A stretch of 64,000 bases of DNA from Methylorubrum thiocyanatum. Lineage in GTDB: Bacteria; Pseudomonadota; Alphaproteobacteria; Rhizobiales; Beijerinckiaceae. The DNA lies in the NCBI GenBank assembly GCA_014138645.1, contig JACJIB010000001.1, positions 434,001-498,000 on the forward strand. Reading direction: 5' to 3'. Made by a program: the position numbers and the translations under genes. Shown in pieces: positions 34,979 to 47,897 of this stretch. How positions within the stretch are numbered: position 1 is the stretch's first letter; every line of letters begins with the position of its first letter. A model generated the notes under the pieces. It saw only the letters and a program-made list of their open reading frames with translations. It was not told where the DNA came from and searched no databases.

Positions 34979-36091
34979 ATGCGCGGGCGGGCAATCATCG
35001 GGCTCTCGATCCTCGCGGTTCTCGTCTTCCTGCTCTACGAGCTGCGCGAGGTGATGCTGCCCTTCGTCGCCGGGCTGGCGCTCGCCTACCTGCTCGATCC
35101 CCTGGCCGACCGGCTGGAGCGCCTCGGTCTCGGCCGGCTCGCCGCGACCCTGCTGATCCTGGCCGGCTTCGTCGTCGGGCTCGTGGTGGTGCTCATCATC
35201 GTCGTGCCGCTGGCCGCCGGGCAGATCGCCTCCCTCGTCAATTCCCTGCCGACCATGGTCGGAAAGCTGCAGAGCATCCTCGTCGAGCGCGCCGGGCCGT
35301 TGCTCCAGCGGATCGGCGGGGCGGAGGTCGTCAACGAGCTGCAATCCTCCGTCGGCACCCTGGTGGGGCAGGGCGGGGCGTGGTTCCTGGCCTTCCTCAA
35401 GTCGCTCTGGACCGGGAGCCAAGCCCTCGTCTCCATCGCCTCGCTCCTCGTCGTCACGCCGGTGGTCGCCTTCTACGTGCTGCACGACTGGGACCGGATG
35501 ATCGCCACCCTCGACGGCTGGGTGCCGCCGCGCCACCGTCCCACCGCGCGGCGGCTCGCGGGCGAGATCGACGGGGCGGTCACGGGCTTCGTGCGCGGCC
35601 AGAGCCTCGTCTGCCTCATCCTCGGCTCGTTCTACGCGGTCGGCTTGTTCCTCGTCGGGCTGAACTTCGGCGTCTTGATCGGGATGATCTCGGGGTTCCT
35701 CACCTTCATCCCCTATGTCGGCACGCTCACCGGCTTCATGCTCTCCGTCGGCGTCGCCCTGGTGCAATGGTGGCCCACCGGGGACTGGCTGCATATCGGG
35801 CTCACCGTCGGCGTGTTCCTCGTCGGACAGTTCCTGGAGGGCAACGTGATCTCGCCCAAGCTCGTGGGCGACTCGGTCGGCCTTCACCCGGTCTGGCTGA
35901 TGTTCGCGCTGCTGGCCTTCGGCTCGCTGTTCGGCTTCCTCGGGCTGCTGCTCGCGGTGCCGGTCGCCGCCTCCATCGGCGTCGTCGTCCGCTTCGGCAT
36001 CGAGCGCTACCTGGAGAGCAAGATCTACCGCGGCGACGGGCCGGTGCTGATCGGGGATTCCGGGAACCCGACGCTGCCCGCCCGCGATTGA
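34979..36091 (+). CDS. AI-2E/PerM family permease
   Basis: 370 residues with about eight membrane helices, starting LSILAVLVFLLYELREVMLPFVAGLALAYLLDPLADRLER. The family signature near the end is FIPYVGTLTGF and EGNVISPKLVGDSVGLHPVWLMFALLAFGSLFGFLGLLLAVPVAA. Members include the TqsA autoinducer exporter and Na/H-antiporter-like proteins; the substrate is unclear. ATG 34979 is preferred because of AGAGGGGG upstream. It is followed by hdaA after 38 bases. Confidence 0.9.
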   Translation: MRGRAIIGLSILAVLVFLLYELREVMLPFVAGLALAYLLDPLADRLERLGLGRLAATLLILAGFVVGLVVVLIIVVPLAAGQIASLVNSLPTMVGKLQSILVERAGPLLQRIGGAEVVNELQSSVGTLVGQGGAWFLAFLKSLWTGSQALVSIASLLVVTPVVAFYVLHDWDRMIATLDGWVPPRHRPTARRLAGEIDGAVTGFVRGQSLVCLILGSFYAVGLFLVGLNFGVLIGMISGFLTFIPYVGTLTGFMLSVGVALVQWWPTGDWLHIGLTVGVFLVGQFLEGNVISPKLVGDSVGLHPVWLMFALLAFGSLFGFLGLLLAVPVAASIGVVVRFGIERYLESKIYRGDGPVLIGDSGNPTLPARD

Positions 36092-36129
36092 TCGCGCCAG
36101 GGGACATCGAGGCGGTATAGGGTGAGAGG

Positions 36130-36900
36130 ATGCGCGACAACGCCCCCCCGCAGCAGCTCACCTTCGACCTGCCGCTCGATCCGCGCTACGGCGCCGAGGA
36201 TTTCCTCGTCAGCCCCTCCAACGAGGAGGCCTATGCCCTGATCGAGGCATGGCCCGACTGGCCGGACACCGTGTTTCTGCTCCGCGGCCCGCCCGGCAGC
36301 GGCAAGAGCCATCTCGCCTCGATCTGGGCGACGCGGGCGCAGGCCTGGACGGTCTCGGCCGCCGACGTCGCCGGGACCAATGTTTCGCACCTGATCTCCA
36401 ACGGCGCCCTCGTGGTCGAGGACGTAGACCGTGAGGCCGGCCGCGACGAGGCGGCCCTGTTCCACCTGCTCAACCTCGCCCGCGAGCGGCGCTTCCCGGT
36501 GCTGCTCACCGCCTGCGGACCGGTGGACGGCTTCGGACTCAAGGTCGCCGATCTGCGCTCGCGGCTGCGCCTCGCCCCCGGCGCCGAGATCGGGCCGCCG
36601 GACGACGCGCTGCTGAAGGCGGTGATCGTCAAGCTGTTCGCCGACCGGCAACTCGGCATCGACACCTCCGTGGTCGATGCGCTGGCCCTGCGCATCGACC
36701 GGTCGCTCGCCCGCGTCCGCGAGGTCGTGGCCGAGCTCGACCGCGACGCGCTCGGCCGCCGCCGCCGCATCACCCGGCCGCTGGCGCTCGCCGTCCTCGA
36801 TCGCATGGCGGCCGCCGAGGGGCAGGAAGCGGGGCAGGAGGAGGACGGGCAAGAGGACGCGCAGGAGGGCGTCGATGGCGATGGATCGGGAGCCTCCTGA
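36130..36900 (+). CDS. hdaA: HdaA, regulatory inactivation of DnaA
   Basis: 256 residues. The N-terminal QLTFDLP (about 9-15) is a sliding-clamp-binding motif, and a DnaA-like AAA domain follows with Walker A GPPGSGKSH (about 53-61) and LVVEDVD (Walker B-like, about 97). There is no DNA-binding domain IV, which separates it from DnaA. HdaA with the beta clamp stimulates ATP hydrolysis by DnaA after initiation. The acidic C-terminus (GQEEDGQEDAQE) is unusual. Conserved neighbours: perM-like before, ppk after. Confidence 0.93.
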   Translation: MRDNAPPQQLTFDLPLDPRYGAEDFLVSPSNEEAYALIEAWPDWPDTVFLLRGPPGSGKSHLASIWATRAQAWTVSAADVAGTNVSHLISNGALVVEDVDREAGRDEAALFHLLNLARERRFPVLLTACGPVDGFGLKVADLRSRLRLAPGAEIGPPDDALLKAVIVKLFADRQLGIDTSVVDALALRIDRSLARVREVVAELDRDALGRRRRITRPLALAVLDRMAAAEGQEAGQEEDGQEDAQEGVDGDGSGAS

Positions 36901-37092
36901 ACCCTCCCTTCGTTGTCACGAAACCGTCAAACCCGTGCGGCCGTCCTATGGTACGGAGCCGCGCCGGATCGAAGCGTTCTCGGGCCGAGGCGGGGCCGCG
37001 CCGGGAGACGGGCGCGCCGCACGGCGGGGATCGGAATCGTCCCCAGCCGCATCATGATCGGGGATCGCTTCGGAGTGGAAGGAGCCAGGGCG

Positions 37093-39459
<2,367 letters not shown>

Positions 39460-39550
39460 TCCCGGGTCGCTTCGCAGGCGGGCCGGCCTTACGGCCCCGA
39501 ACCATCGTGAGCGCCCCGTCCGCGGGGCGCCTCCCTGACACGGGGGCTGC

Positions 39551-41104
39551 ATGGGTCCGACACGTCCTCACCTGACGCTCGCCCACTCCACCGAACGGCC
39601 GGCCCCGATGATGACTGGCATGACGTTCGAACCCGTCGCGATCATCGATATCGGCTCGAACTCCGTGCGGCTCGTGGCCTATGACGGGCTCCAGCGCGCC
39701 TCGACGCCGCTCTACAATGAGAAGGTGCTGTGCGGCCTCGGCCGCAGCGTGTTCTCCACCGGCCGCCTCAACGAGGATTCGGTCCAGCGGGCGCTGACCG
39801 CCCTGCGCCGCTTCCGTGTCCTGTGCGACACGATGCGGGTCTCGCGCATCTTCGTCCTGGCCACCGCCGCCGCGCGGGATGCCGCCAACGGCCCGGCCTT
39901 CCTCGAGGCGGCGCGCGAGGCGCTGGGCCAGGAGATCCAGCTCCTGTCGGGCCGGCGCGAGGCCGAACTCTCGGCGCTCGGTGTCGTCTCCGGATTCTAC
40001 GCCCCCGACGGCGTGGTCGGCGATCTCGGCGGCGGCTCGCTCGAACTCGTCGACGTCAACGGCACCACCGTCGGCCAGGGCGTGACCATGCCGCTCGGCG
40101 GGCTGGCGCTCCAGGATCTCTCCGAGGGCTCACTCAAGAAGGCGCGCAAGATCGCCCGCGAGCACCTCAAGAAGGCCGAGCCGCAGCTCGACACCCTGCG
40201 CGGGCGCACCTTTTACGCCGTCGGCGGCACGTGGCGGGCGCTCGCCCGGCTGCACCAGGCCGCCCGGCAATACCCGCTCCATGTCATGCACGGCTACGCG
40301 GTCAAGCCGTCCGACGAGCTGAGCTTCCTCGAAATGGTCGAGCAGACCGATGCCGCGACCCTGCAGGAGGTCGAGAGCATCTCCGAGGCGCGCCGCCCGC
40401 TGCTGGCCTTCGGCGCCGTGGTGCTCGAGGAGATCATCCGGCTCGGCCGGCCCCGCGAGATCGCCATCTCCGCCTTCGGCGTGCGCGAGGGCCTCTTGTT
40501 CGAGCAGCTCGACCGCGAGACCCGCCTCGCCGACCCGCTGATCGTCGCGGCGCAGGAGCTGAACGTGCAGCGTGCCCGCTCTCCCGTCCACGGCGAGGAG
40601 CTGCGCGACTGGACCGACCATTTCATCGCCAGTCTCGACGGCCCCGAGACGGCGGGCGAGCGCCGCCTGCGCCACGCCGCCTGCCTGCTCTCGGATATCG
40701 GCTGGCGGGCCCATCCCGATTATCGCGGCGAGCAGAGCCTGAACGTGCTCGCCAACGCCGCCTTCGCCGGCATCGACCATCCCGGCCGCGCCTACCTCGC
40801 CCTGTCGGGCTATTTCCGCCACGAGGGCGTCGCGCCGGAAAAGGCGAGCCCGACGCTGCGGACGCTCGCCGGCCCGCGCCTGTTCGAGCGCGCCCGCCTC
40901 GTCGGCGCGCTCATGCGCGTCGCCTTCCCGGTCTCGGCCGGCATGGCGGGACCGCTCAAGCGGATGCCGGTCGCGGTGGAGGCGGGCCGGGTGGTGCTGC
41001 GCCTGCCCACCGAATGGGCCGAACTCAACGGCGAGCGCCTGCTCAGCCGCGTGCGGGGGCTCGGCCGCGTGGTCGGCCTCGACGGACGGGTCGAGGTCGT
41101 CTGA
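39551..41104 (+). CDS. ppx: Exopolyphosphatase / guanosine pentaphosphate phosphatase family
   Basis: 517 residues in the sugar kinase/Hsp70 ATPase fold. IIDIGSNSVRLV (about 31-42) is the phosphate-1 loop, FVLATAAARDAANG follows, VVGDLGGGSLELV (about 154-166) is phosphate-2, and an HD-like helical C-terminus starts near residue 320. It hydrolyses polyphosphate or pppGpp. ATG 39551 has GGGGG upstream; ATG 39608 or 39611 (MMTGM) would match the conserved region as well. Downstream of ppk, probably the same transcript. Confidence 0.93.
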   Translation: MGPTRPHLTLAHSTERPAPMMTGMTFEPVAIIDIGSNSVRLVAYDGLQRASTPLYNEKVLCGLGRSVFSTGRLNEDSVQRALTALRRFRVLCDTMRVSRIFVLATAAARDAANGPAFLEAAREALGQEIQLLSGRREAELSALGVVSGFYAPDGVVGDLGGGSLELVDVNGTTVGQGVTMPLGGLALQDLSEGSLKKARKIAREHLKKAEPQLDTLRGRTFYAVGGTWRALARLHQAARQYPLHVMHGYAVKPSDELSFLEMVEQTDAATLQEVESISEARRPLLAFGAVVLEEIIRLGRPREIAISAFGVREGLLFEQLDRETRLADPLIVAAQELNVQRARSPVHGEELRDWTDHFIASLDGPETAGERRLRHAACLLSDIGWRAHPDYRGEQSLNVLANAAFAGIDHPGRAYLALSGYFRHEGVAPEKASPTLRTLAGPRLFERARLVGALMRVAFPVSAGMAGPLKRMPVAVEAGRVVLRLPTEWAELNGERLLSRVRGLGRVVGLDGRVEVV

Positions 41105-41227
41105 GGGTCTGCTGAGAAGGCAGGTTCAACCCGGCTTTCGATCCGGGTCCCCGGCGACCTTCGCGCGCGAAGGATCGACGGGCTCGGTCAGCCTCGCGCG
41201 GGGCGGGACGGCGCCGAAGTCTCGTCC

Positions 41228-41527
41228 TCAGCCCGACAGGCGGGTGTGGGCGATGGCGATCTCCCGCTCGGCATCGGCCATCAGGTAGGCGATCCGCGGC
41301 CCGTCGAGCTTGGCATCGGTCAGGCGCTGACGCAGATCCGCCTCGTACTTCTTCTCTTCGATGCGCCGGGGCGGCGGCAGCAGGCGCAGCAGCATCGGGC
41401 TGGCGATCTCACTGCGCACGAGGCCGCGATGGTTGGCGAGCCGCCTCAGGCTGCTGGCGAGGTCTTCGAGCTTCGATTCCGGCAGGTATTGGCGGGCGGA
41501 TGCGCGGGCTCTGCCGGATTGAGACAT
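41228..41527 (-). CDS. Small basic helical protein with a ribosome site inside a hairpin
   Basis: 99 residues, not recognised. Basic N-terminus (MSQSGRARASARQ), then helices (SKLEDLASSLRRLANHRG, EEKKYEADLRQRLTDAK and AEREIAIAHTRL) with a PPPRRIEEKK turn in the middle. No cysteine or signal peptide. ATG 41527 is preferred over longer frames. Its AAAAGG ribosome site lies in the right arm of a strong inverted repeat at 41530-41564, which suggests controlled translation or an operator. It takes the place where rnd often follows ppx, but it is unrelated to rnd and on the other strand. Confidence 0.65.
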   Translation of the reverse strand: MSQSGRARASARQYLPESKLEDLASSLRRLANHRGLVRSEIASPMLLRLLPPPRRIEEKKYEADLRQRLTDAKLDGPRIAYLMADAEREIAIAHTRLSG

Positions 41528-41946
41528 TGTGCAACCTTTTCGAGACAACGTGCGAAAGGTTGCATGGAGCCGGTTTGTTTTCCCTTGCGAAAGACCCTTA
41601 ACGGTTCTCGCGCGGCGCCCGGAAGGCAGCCCCCGATCCGGGCTCGAGGCCGGATCGGAGAGCGAAGGAATCGTGTGGGCCTTGCGCCGGGGTCGCGGTT
41701 CCTGTTCCCCGCGCTCCCGACGCACCTGCAGCCGCTCGGCCCACTGAGCGTCACAGGAACGGCGCAGAGAACTGGTCCGCACCGCCCCGTCACTGCCGGC
41801 CCCGCCGCCACGCAGGCCCGAGAGGGCTCGCGAAACCGTCAGGCGCATCGGCCGCGGGGAGGGCCGATGTAGAGGTCCGTGCCGCCGCGGGCAACCGCGC
41901 CGTGACGCCGCTGCCCCATCGGCGACGCTTTGCCCCGTGGCGCCGC
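41528..41946. other. Intergenic region between the 99-aa gene and aatA
   Basis: 419 bases without a supported gene. It holds the inverted repeat next to the 41527 start and presumably the promoter of that gene. The rest is GC-rich without motifs I can name, up to the aatA stop at 41947. Confidence 0.4.
41530..41564 (-). promoter_or_regulatory. Inverted repeat covering the ribosome site of the 99-aa gene
   Basis: TGCAACCTTT (41530-41539) and AAAGGTTGCA (41555-41564) form a perfect 10-bp stem, extended by CG/CG after a one-base bulge, with a loop of about 10 bases. On the minus-strand message the stem ends two bases before the ATG and contains the AAAAGG ribosome site. It is either a translational switch or a repressor operator. 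Confidence 0.65.
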
Positions 41947-43592
<1,646 letters not shown>

Positions 43593-45575
43593 ATGAAGAA
43601 GAACAAGGTCATCACGGCCGACGAGGCGATCGCGCTGATTCGCGAGAACGACGTCCTGACCACGACCGGCTTCGTCCAGAGCTGCATCCCGGAGGCCCTG
43701 CACGCCGCGCTGGAGAAGCGTTTCGTCGAGACCGGCTCGCCCCGGGGCCTGACCCTGATCATGACCGCGGGCGCGGGCGATTCGAAGGGGCTCGGCACCG
43801 GCCGCCTGCACCATGACGGGCTGCTGTCGCGGGTCATCGCCGCCAATTTCGGGCGCATGCCGAAGGTGGCGCAGGCGGCCCAGGCCAACCTGATCCGCGG
43901 CTACAACCTGCCCCAGGGCGTCATTTCCCAGCTCTACCGCGCCTGCGCCGCCGGTCAGCCGGGCCTGTTCTCGAAGGTGGGATTGAAGACCTATGTCGAT
44001 CCGCGCCACGGTGGCGCCAAAGTCAACGAACTGACCACCGAGGACATCGTCAAGCTCGTCGAGGTCGATGGCGAGGAATGGCTGTTCTACACCGCCACCA
44101 AGATCGACGTGGCCTTCATCCGCGCCACCTCCGCCGACCCGTCGGGCAACCTCTCCTTCGAGAAGGAGGCGCTGACCCTCGACTGCCTCGCCCAGGCCAT
44201 GGCCGCGCGCAACAACGGCGGCATCGTCATCGCCCAGGTCGAACGCATCGTCGATGACGGCTATCTGCTGCCCAAGGATGTGCGCGTACCGGGCATCCTC
44301 GTCGATTGCGTCGTCGTGGCCGAGCCCGAGATGCACCGCATGAATTACGGCGTGATGTACGACGCCGCGCTGGCCGGCGAGATCCGCGTGCCCGTCACCG
44401 GCATCAAGCGGATGGCGCTCAACGAGCGCAAGATCATCGCCCGGCGCGCCGCCTTCGAACTGCCCCCCAACGGCGTGGTCAATCTCGGCGTCGGCGCGCC
44501 CGAGGGGATCTCTTCCGTCGCGAACGAGGAGAAGATCACCCCCTACATCACGCTGACCACGGAAGCCGGCGCGGTCGGCGGGGTGCTGGCCTCGGGTTCG
44601 AGCTTCGGCGCGGCGACCAATGCCGACTGCATCATCGACCAGAACCAGATGTTCGATTTCTACGACGGCGGCGGCCTCGACATGACCTGCCTCGGCATGG
44701 CCGAGTGCGACGGTGCCGGCAACGTCAACACCTCGAAATTCGGGGGCAAGCTCAACGGCTGCGGCGGCTTCATCAACATCTCGCAGAACGCGCGCTCGGT
44801 GGTCTTCGCCGGCACCTTCACCGCGGGCGGGCTGGAGATCGCCGTTCAGGACGGTCAGGTGAAGATCGTCACCGAGGGCCGCGCCCGGAAATTCGTCACC
44901 GAGGTGCAGCAGAACACCTTCTCCGGCCCCTACGCCGTCGAGCGCTCGCAGCCCGTCATCTACGTCACCGAGCGCTGCGTGTTCCAGCTGACCAAGGACG
45001 GGCTCGAACTGATCGAGGTCGCCCCCGGCATCGACATCGAGCGCGACATCCTCGCCCACATGGATTTCGCGCCGATCGTGCGCAATCCGGTGCCGATGGA
45101 CGCGCGCATCTTCCGCGACGAGCCGATGGACCTGATCTCGGACCTGCTCAACCTCGATCTGAAGTCCCGCGTCAGCCTGGATGCCGAGCGCAACATCCTC
45201 TTCATCAACCTGGAGGGCTGGTACTGCCGGGTGAAGAGCGACATGGACGAGCTGCGCATGACCATCGTCGAGGCCTGCCGCAAGGCCGGCCAGCGGGTCA
45301 ACGCCGTGATCAACCACGACGGATTCCGGCTCAACGAAAATCTCTACGACGACTATGCCGGGATGATTCAGTATCTCCAGGCGAACTACTACGCCACGAC
45401 GACCCGGTACGCGACCAGCGCCTTCCTGCGCCTGAAGATGGAGGAGGCGCTGACCAAGCGCGGCGTCGCCCCCCACGTCTTCGAGCGCAAGGAGGAGGCG
45501 CAGGCCTTCCTCGGCACCACCGAGGACAAGAAGGCCCGCAAGATGATCTCGCCGGCGGTGGCCTCGGCCGCCTGA
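43593..45575 (+). CDS. Acyl-CoA:acetate/3-ketoacid CoA-transferase with C-terminal STAS/SpoIIAA-like domain
   Basis: 660 residues. Residues 1-510 are a complete two-lobed family I CoA-transferase (YdiF/Pct type) with the catalytic glutamate at 324 in LTTEAGAVGGV and a GVGAPEGI loop at 299-306. Substrates may be propionyl-, acetoacetyl- or acetyl-CoA. Residues about 515-660 are an extra domain (ERNILFINLEGWYCRVKSD...CRKAGQRVNAVINHDGF) whose strand-helix order suggests a SpoIIAA/STAS fold. Enzymes of this type usually end near 520-530. ATG 43593 (MKKNKV) has GGAGGGCGG upstream. Confidence 0.9.
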   Translation: MKKNKVITADEAIALIRENDVLTTTGFVQSCIPEALHAALEKRFVETGSPRGLTLIMTAGAGDSKGLGTGRLHHDGLLSRVIAANFGRMPKVAQAAQANLIRGYNLPQGVISQLYRACAAGQPGLFSKVGLKTYVDPRHGGAKVNELTTEDIVKLVEVDGEEWLFYTATKIDVAFIRATSADPSGNLSFEKEALTLDCLAQAMAARNNGGIVIAQVERIVDDGYLLPKDVRVPGILVDCVVVAEPEMHRMNYGVMYDAALAGEIRVPVTGIKRMALNERKIIARRAAFELPPNGVVNLGVGAPEGISSVANEEKITPYITLTTEAGAVGGVLASGSSFGAATNADCIIDQNQMFDFYDGGGLDMTCLGMAECDGAGNVNTSKFGGKLNGCGGFINISQNARSVVFAGTFTAGGLEIAVQDGQVKIVTEGRARKFVTEVQQNTFSGPYAVERSQPVIYVTERCVFQLTKDGLELIEVAPGIDIERDILAHMDFAPIVRNPVPMDARIFRDEPMDLISDLLNLDLKSRVSLDAERNILFINLEGWYCRVKSDMDELRMTIVEACRKAGQRVNAVINHDGFRLNENLYDDYAGMIQYLQANYYATTTRYATSAFLRLKMEEALTKRGVAPHVFERKEEAQAFLGTTEDKKARKMISPAVASAA

Positions 45576-46008
45576 GCGCGGTGGGCTCCGGGGGCAGCCG
45601 CCACGGTCGGTCGCTTCCGGATCGTGCAGGCCGGTTGGTTGCGGGCCTGACGCCTGGCCGGCCCTTGCGGGCCGGCTGCCGGTGCCACACGGAACCGTTT
45701 CGGCTGCCTGAGCCCTGCCATACGCGGCCCGCAGCCGCGGCCAGGCGACGCACGTCTCCTGCGAACCGTCGCCGTGGCAGGCAACGGACAGGCGCCACCT
45801 TTTGTGTGCGGAGCCGGTCAGCCCACGACACAGCCAAATCGAGTTGGCCAGCCACAGAAGCAAGCGCATTCCGTTCGATTGCGGAGCCCGCAAGGGTCGA
45901 AGGCGCAAGTTGTGGCGCAAGAAATTATTCTTATTCGCGACCCGCGCATCGAGTCATTTGTTAATTTCGTCGCGATATAGGGTGTCGCCACTCCCCAGGA
46001 CGCGACCG
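45576..46008. other. Intergenic region CoA-transferase / chemoreceptor
   Basis: 433 bases without a gene. A perfect hairpin GCCGGCCC (45657-45664) / GGGCCGGC (45669-45676) with loop TTGC follows the CoA-transferase and may act as a terminator. Close to the chemoreceptor start there is a direct repeat GGCGCAAG (45902-45909 and 45914-45921), then the A/T-rich AGAAATTATTCTTATTCG, a probable promoter. Confidence 0.45.
45657..45676 (+). terminator. Hairpin after the CoA-transferase gene
   Basis: Perfect 8-bp stem GCCGGCCC/GGGCCGGC with loop TTGC, 81 bases after the stop. No T-run, so activity as a terminator is uncertain. Confidence 0.45.
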
Positions 46009-47685
46009 ATGAAGTTCACCCTTAGAAACAGCCTCATGGGACTGTTTGGGCTTATGCTCGCCCTGTCCGTTGCGCAGGGGATCGTGACCCTCACCAAGCT
46101 CGACGCCATCGACGGCAAGACCTCGGCCCTGCTCGACAACGCCATTCCGTCGATGAACGAGGCGAACGTCATCAACGCCCTCGTCATCCGCACGCGGCTC
46201 TGGCAGTTCCGCTACATGACCGCTGAGAGCGAGGCGGCGAAGACGGAGAGCGCCGGCAAGGTCGCCGAGTTCATGCGGGACCGCGCCGCCAAGGTCGAGG
46301 CCTACCGGGCTCTCGTCGCCTCGCCCGCGGAGCAGGCGGCCTACGACGCGCTCCGGGGCAAGCTGGATGTCGTGCTCTCCGACTGGGAGCGTCTGCGCGC
46401 CTATCCGGCGGATCGCTACGAGGAGGCGATGACGGCCTTCCGCGGGCCGATGAACACGAACTATCTCGCCGCCTCGGCTTCGGTGCGCGCGCTCATCGAC
46501 GTCAACCTCGCCGCGACCCGCGCCGCCGACGCCGCGCTCCGGCAGGCGCAGGGGGACGCGAGCCGCATGACGCTGATCATGCTCACGGTCAGCCTTCTCA
46601 CCGCGGTGGGAGCGACAGCCTTCTCCTTCCTGGGCGTGTCGCGGCCGATCGGGCGGATGAGCGCCGCCATGCGCCGCCTCGCCGGGGGCGACACCGCCTC
46701 GCCGATTCCCTACGGCCGGCGCGGCGACGAGATCGGCGAGATGGCGGCCGCCGTCGGCGTCTTCCGCGACTCCATGATCCGCACCCGCGCTCTGGAGGAG
46801 GAGACCGCGCTCGCCCGTGCTTCGGCCGAGGAGCAGCGCAAGGCCGGCATGCGGCAGATGGCCGACAGCTTCGAGGCGGCGGTGGGCGGCATCGTCGCCA
46901 CGGTCTCGGCCTCGGCTGCCGAGTTGCGCACGACGGCCCAGTCGATGAGCGCCAATGCCGAGGAGACCGCGGCCCAGTCCGTCAGCGTCGCGGCGGCCGC
47001 CGAGCAGGCTTCCGCCAACGTTCAGACCGTGGCCGTGGCCGCCGAGGAACTCGGCGCCTCCGTCAACGAGATCGGCCGGCAGGTCGCAGGCTCCGCCGAT
47101 CTCGCCCAATCCGCCGTCGGCGAGGCGAACGGCACCGGCGCCCTGGTTCAGGATCTCGCCCAGGCCGCGAGCCGGATCGGCGATGTGGTCAACCTGATCT
47201 CGTCGATCGCCGCGCAGACCAACCTGCTGGCGCTCAACGCCACGATCGAGGCGGCACGGGCGGGCCCGGCGGGCCGGGGTTTTGCCGTCGTCGCCGCCGA
47301 GGTGAAGGAGTTGGCGAGCCAGACCGCCCAGGCCACCGCCGAGATCTCCAGCCAGATCACCCAGATCCAGGGCTCGACGGATCAGGCGGTCTCGGCGATC
47401 GGCGGCATCGCCGGGCGCATCCGCGAGATCAGCTCGGTCGCCACTGCGATTGCCTCGGCGGTCGAACAGCAGGGCGCGGCGACCCGGGAGATCGTGCTCA
47501 ATGTCGGCCAGGCGGCCACGGGCACCGGCGAGGTGACGAGCACCATCGCCAGCGTGGCGGGCGCAGCCGAGGAGACCGGCGCGGCGGCGAGCCAGATGCT
47601 CGCCTCGGCCTCGGCGCTGTCGCAGCAGGCCGACCATCTCGGATCGGAGGTCGCCCGCTTCCTCGCGACGGTGCGGGCCGCCTGA
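46009..47685 (+). CDS. Methyl-accepting chemotaxis protein
   Basis: 558 residues. Membrane helix about 7-28, a periplasmic four-helix-bundle ligand domain (about 30-185), a second membrane helix about 188-209, HAMP (about 211-265) and the signalling domain with its tip at about 403-428 ([19 protein letters not shown] then [10 protein letters not shown]). Most receptors have Glu where this one has Pro in the [12 protein letters not shown] tip. No C-terminal CheR-docking pentapeptide. The ligand is unknown. ATG 46009. Confidence 0.93.
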   Translation: MKFTLRNSLMGLFGLMLALSVAQGIVTLTKLDAIDGKTSALLDNAIPSMNEANVINALVIRTRLWQFRYMTAESEAAKTESAGKVAEFMRDRAAKVEAYRALVASPAEQAAYDALRGKLDVVLSDWERLRAYPADRYEEAMTAFRGPMNTNYLAASASVRALIDVNLAATRAADAALRQAQGDASRMTLIMLTVSLLTAVGATAFSFLGVSRPIGRMSAAMRRLAGGDTASPIPYGRRGDEIGEMAAAVGVFRDSMIRTRALEEETALARASAEEQRKAGMRQMADSFEAAVGGIVATVSASAAELRTTAQSMSANAEETAAQSVSVAAAAEQASANVQTVAVAAEELGASVNEIGRQVAGSADLAQSAVGEANGTGALVQDLAQAASRIGDVVNLISSIAAQTNLLALNATIEAARAGPAGRGFAVVAAEVKELASQTAQATAEISSQITQIQGSTDQAVSAIGGIAGRIREISSVATAIASAVEQQGAATREIVLNVGQAATGTGEVTSTIASVAGAAEETGAAASQMLASASALSQQADHLGSEVARFLATVRAA

Positions 47686-47719
47686 GACGGGACAACCGCC
47701 TCTTCCGTGAGAACGCGGA

Positions 47720-47770
47720 ACGGGGCGGGATGGCGAGGCCGGCGGGCGCCGCCTTGCCATCCCGCCCCGT
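47720..47770 (+). terminator. Strong inverted repeat after the chemoreceptor gene
   Basis: ACGGGGCGGGATGGC (47720-47734) and GCCATCCCGCCCCGT (47756-47770) are perfect 15-bp arms with a 21-base loop, 35 bases after the stop. No T-run follows, but stem strength makes it a probable transcript end ahead of the rpsB promoter. Confidence 0.6.
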
Positions 47771-47897
47771 CTCTGCTAACGCCCCGCCCATTCCACACGC
47801 GGAGCCGGCCTCATGCCTGAATGAGGCGTTTCCGGTGGCTGGCGACCAAGCCGGCTACTTCCTCCGCGGCGGTATCAACCGGAGAGAACAAAGAATC

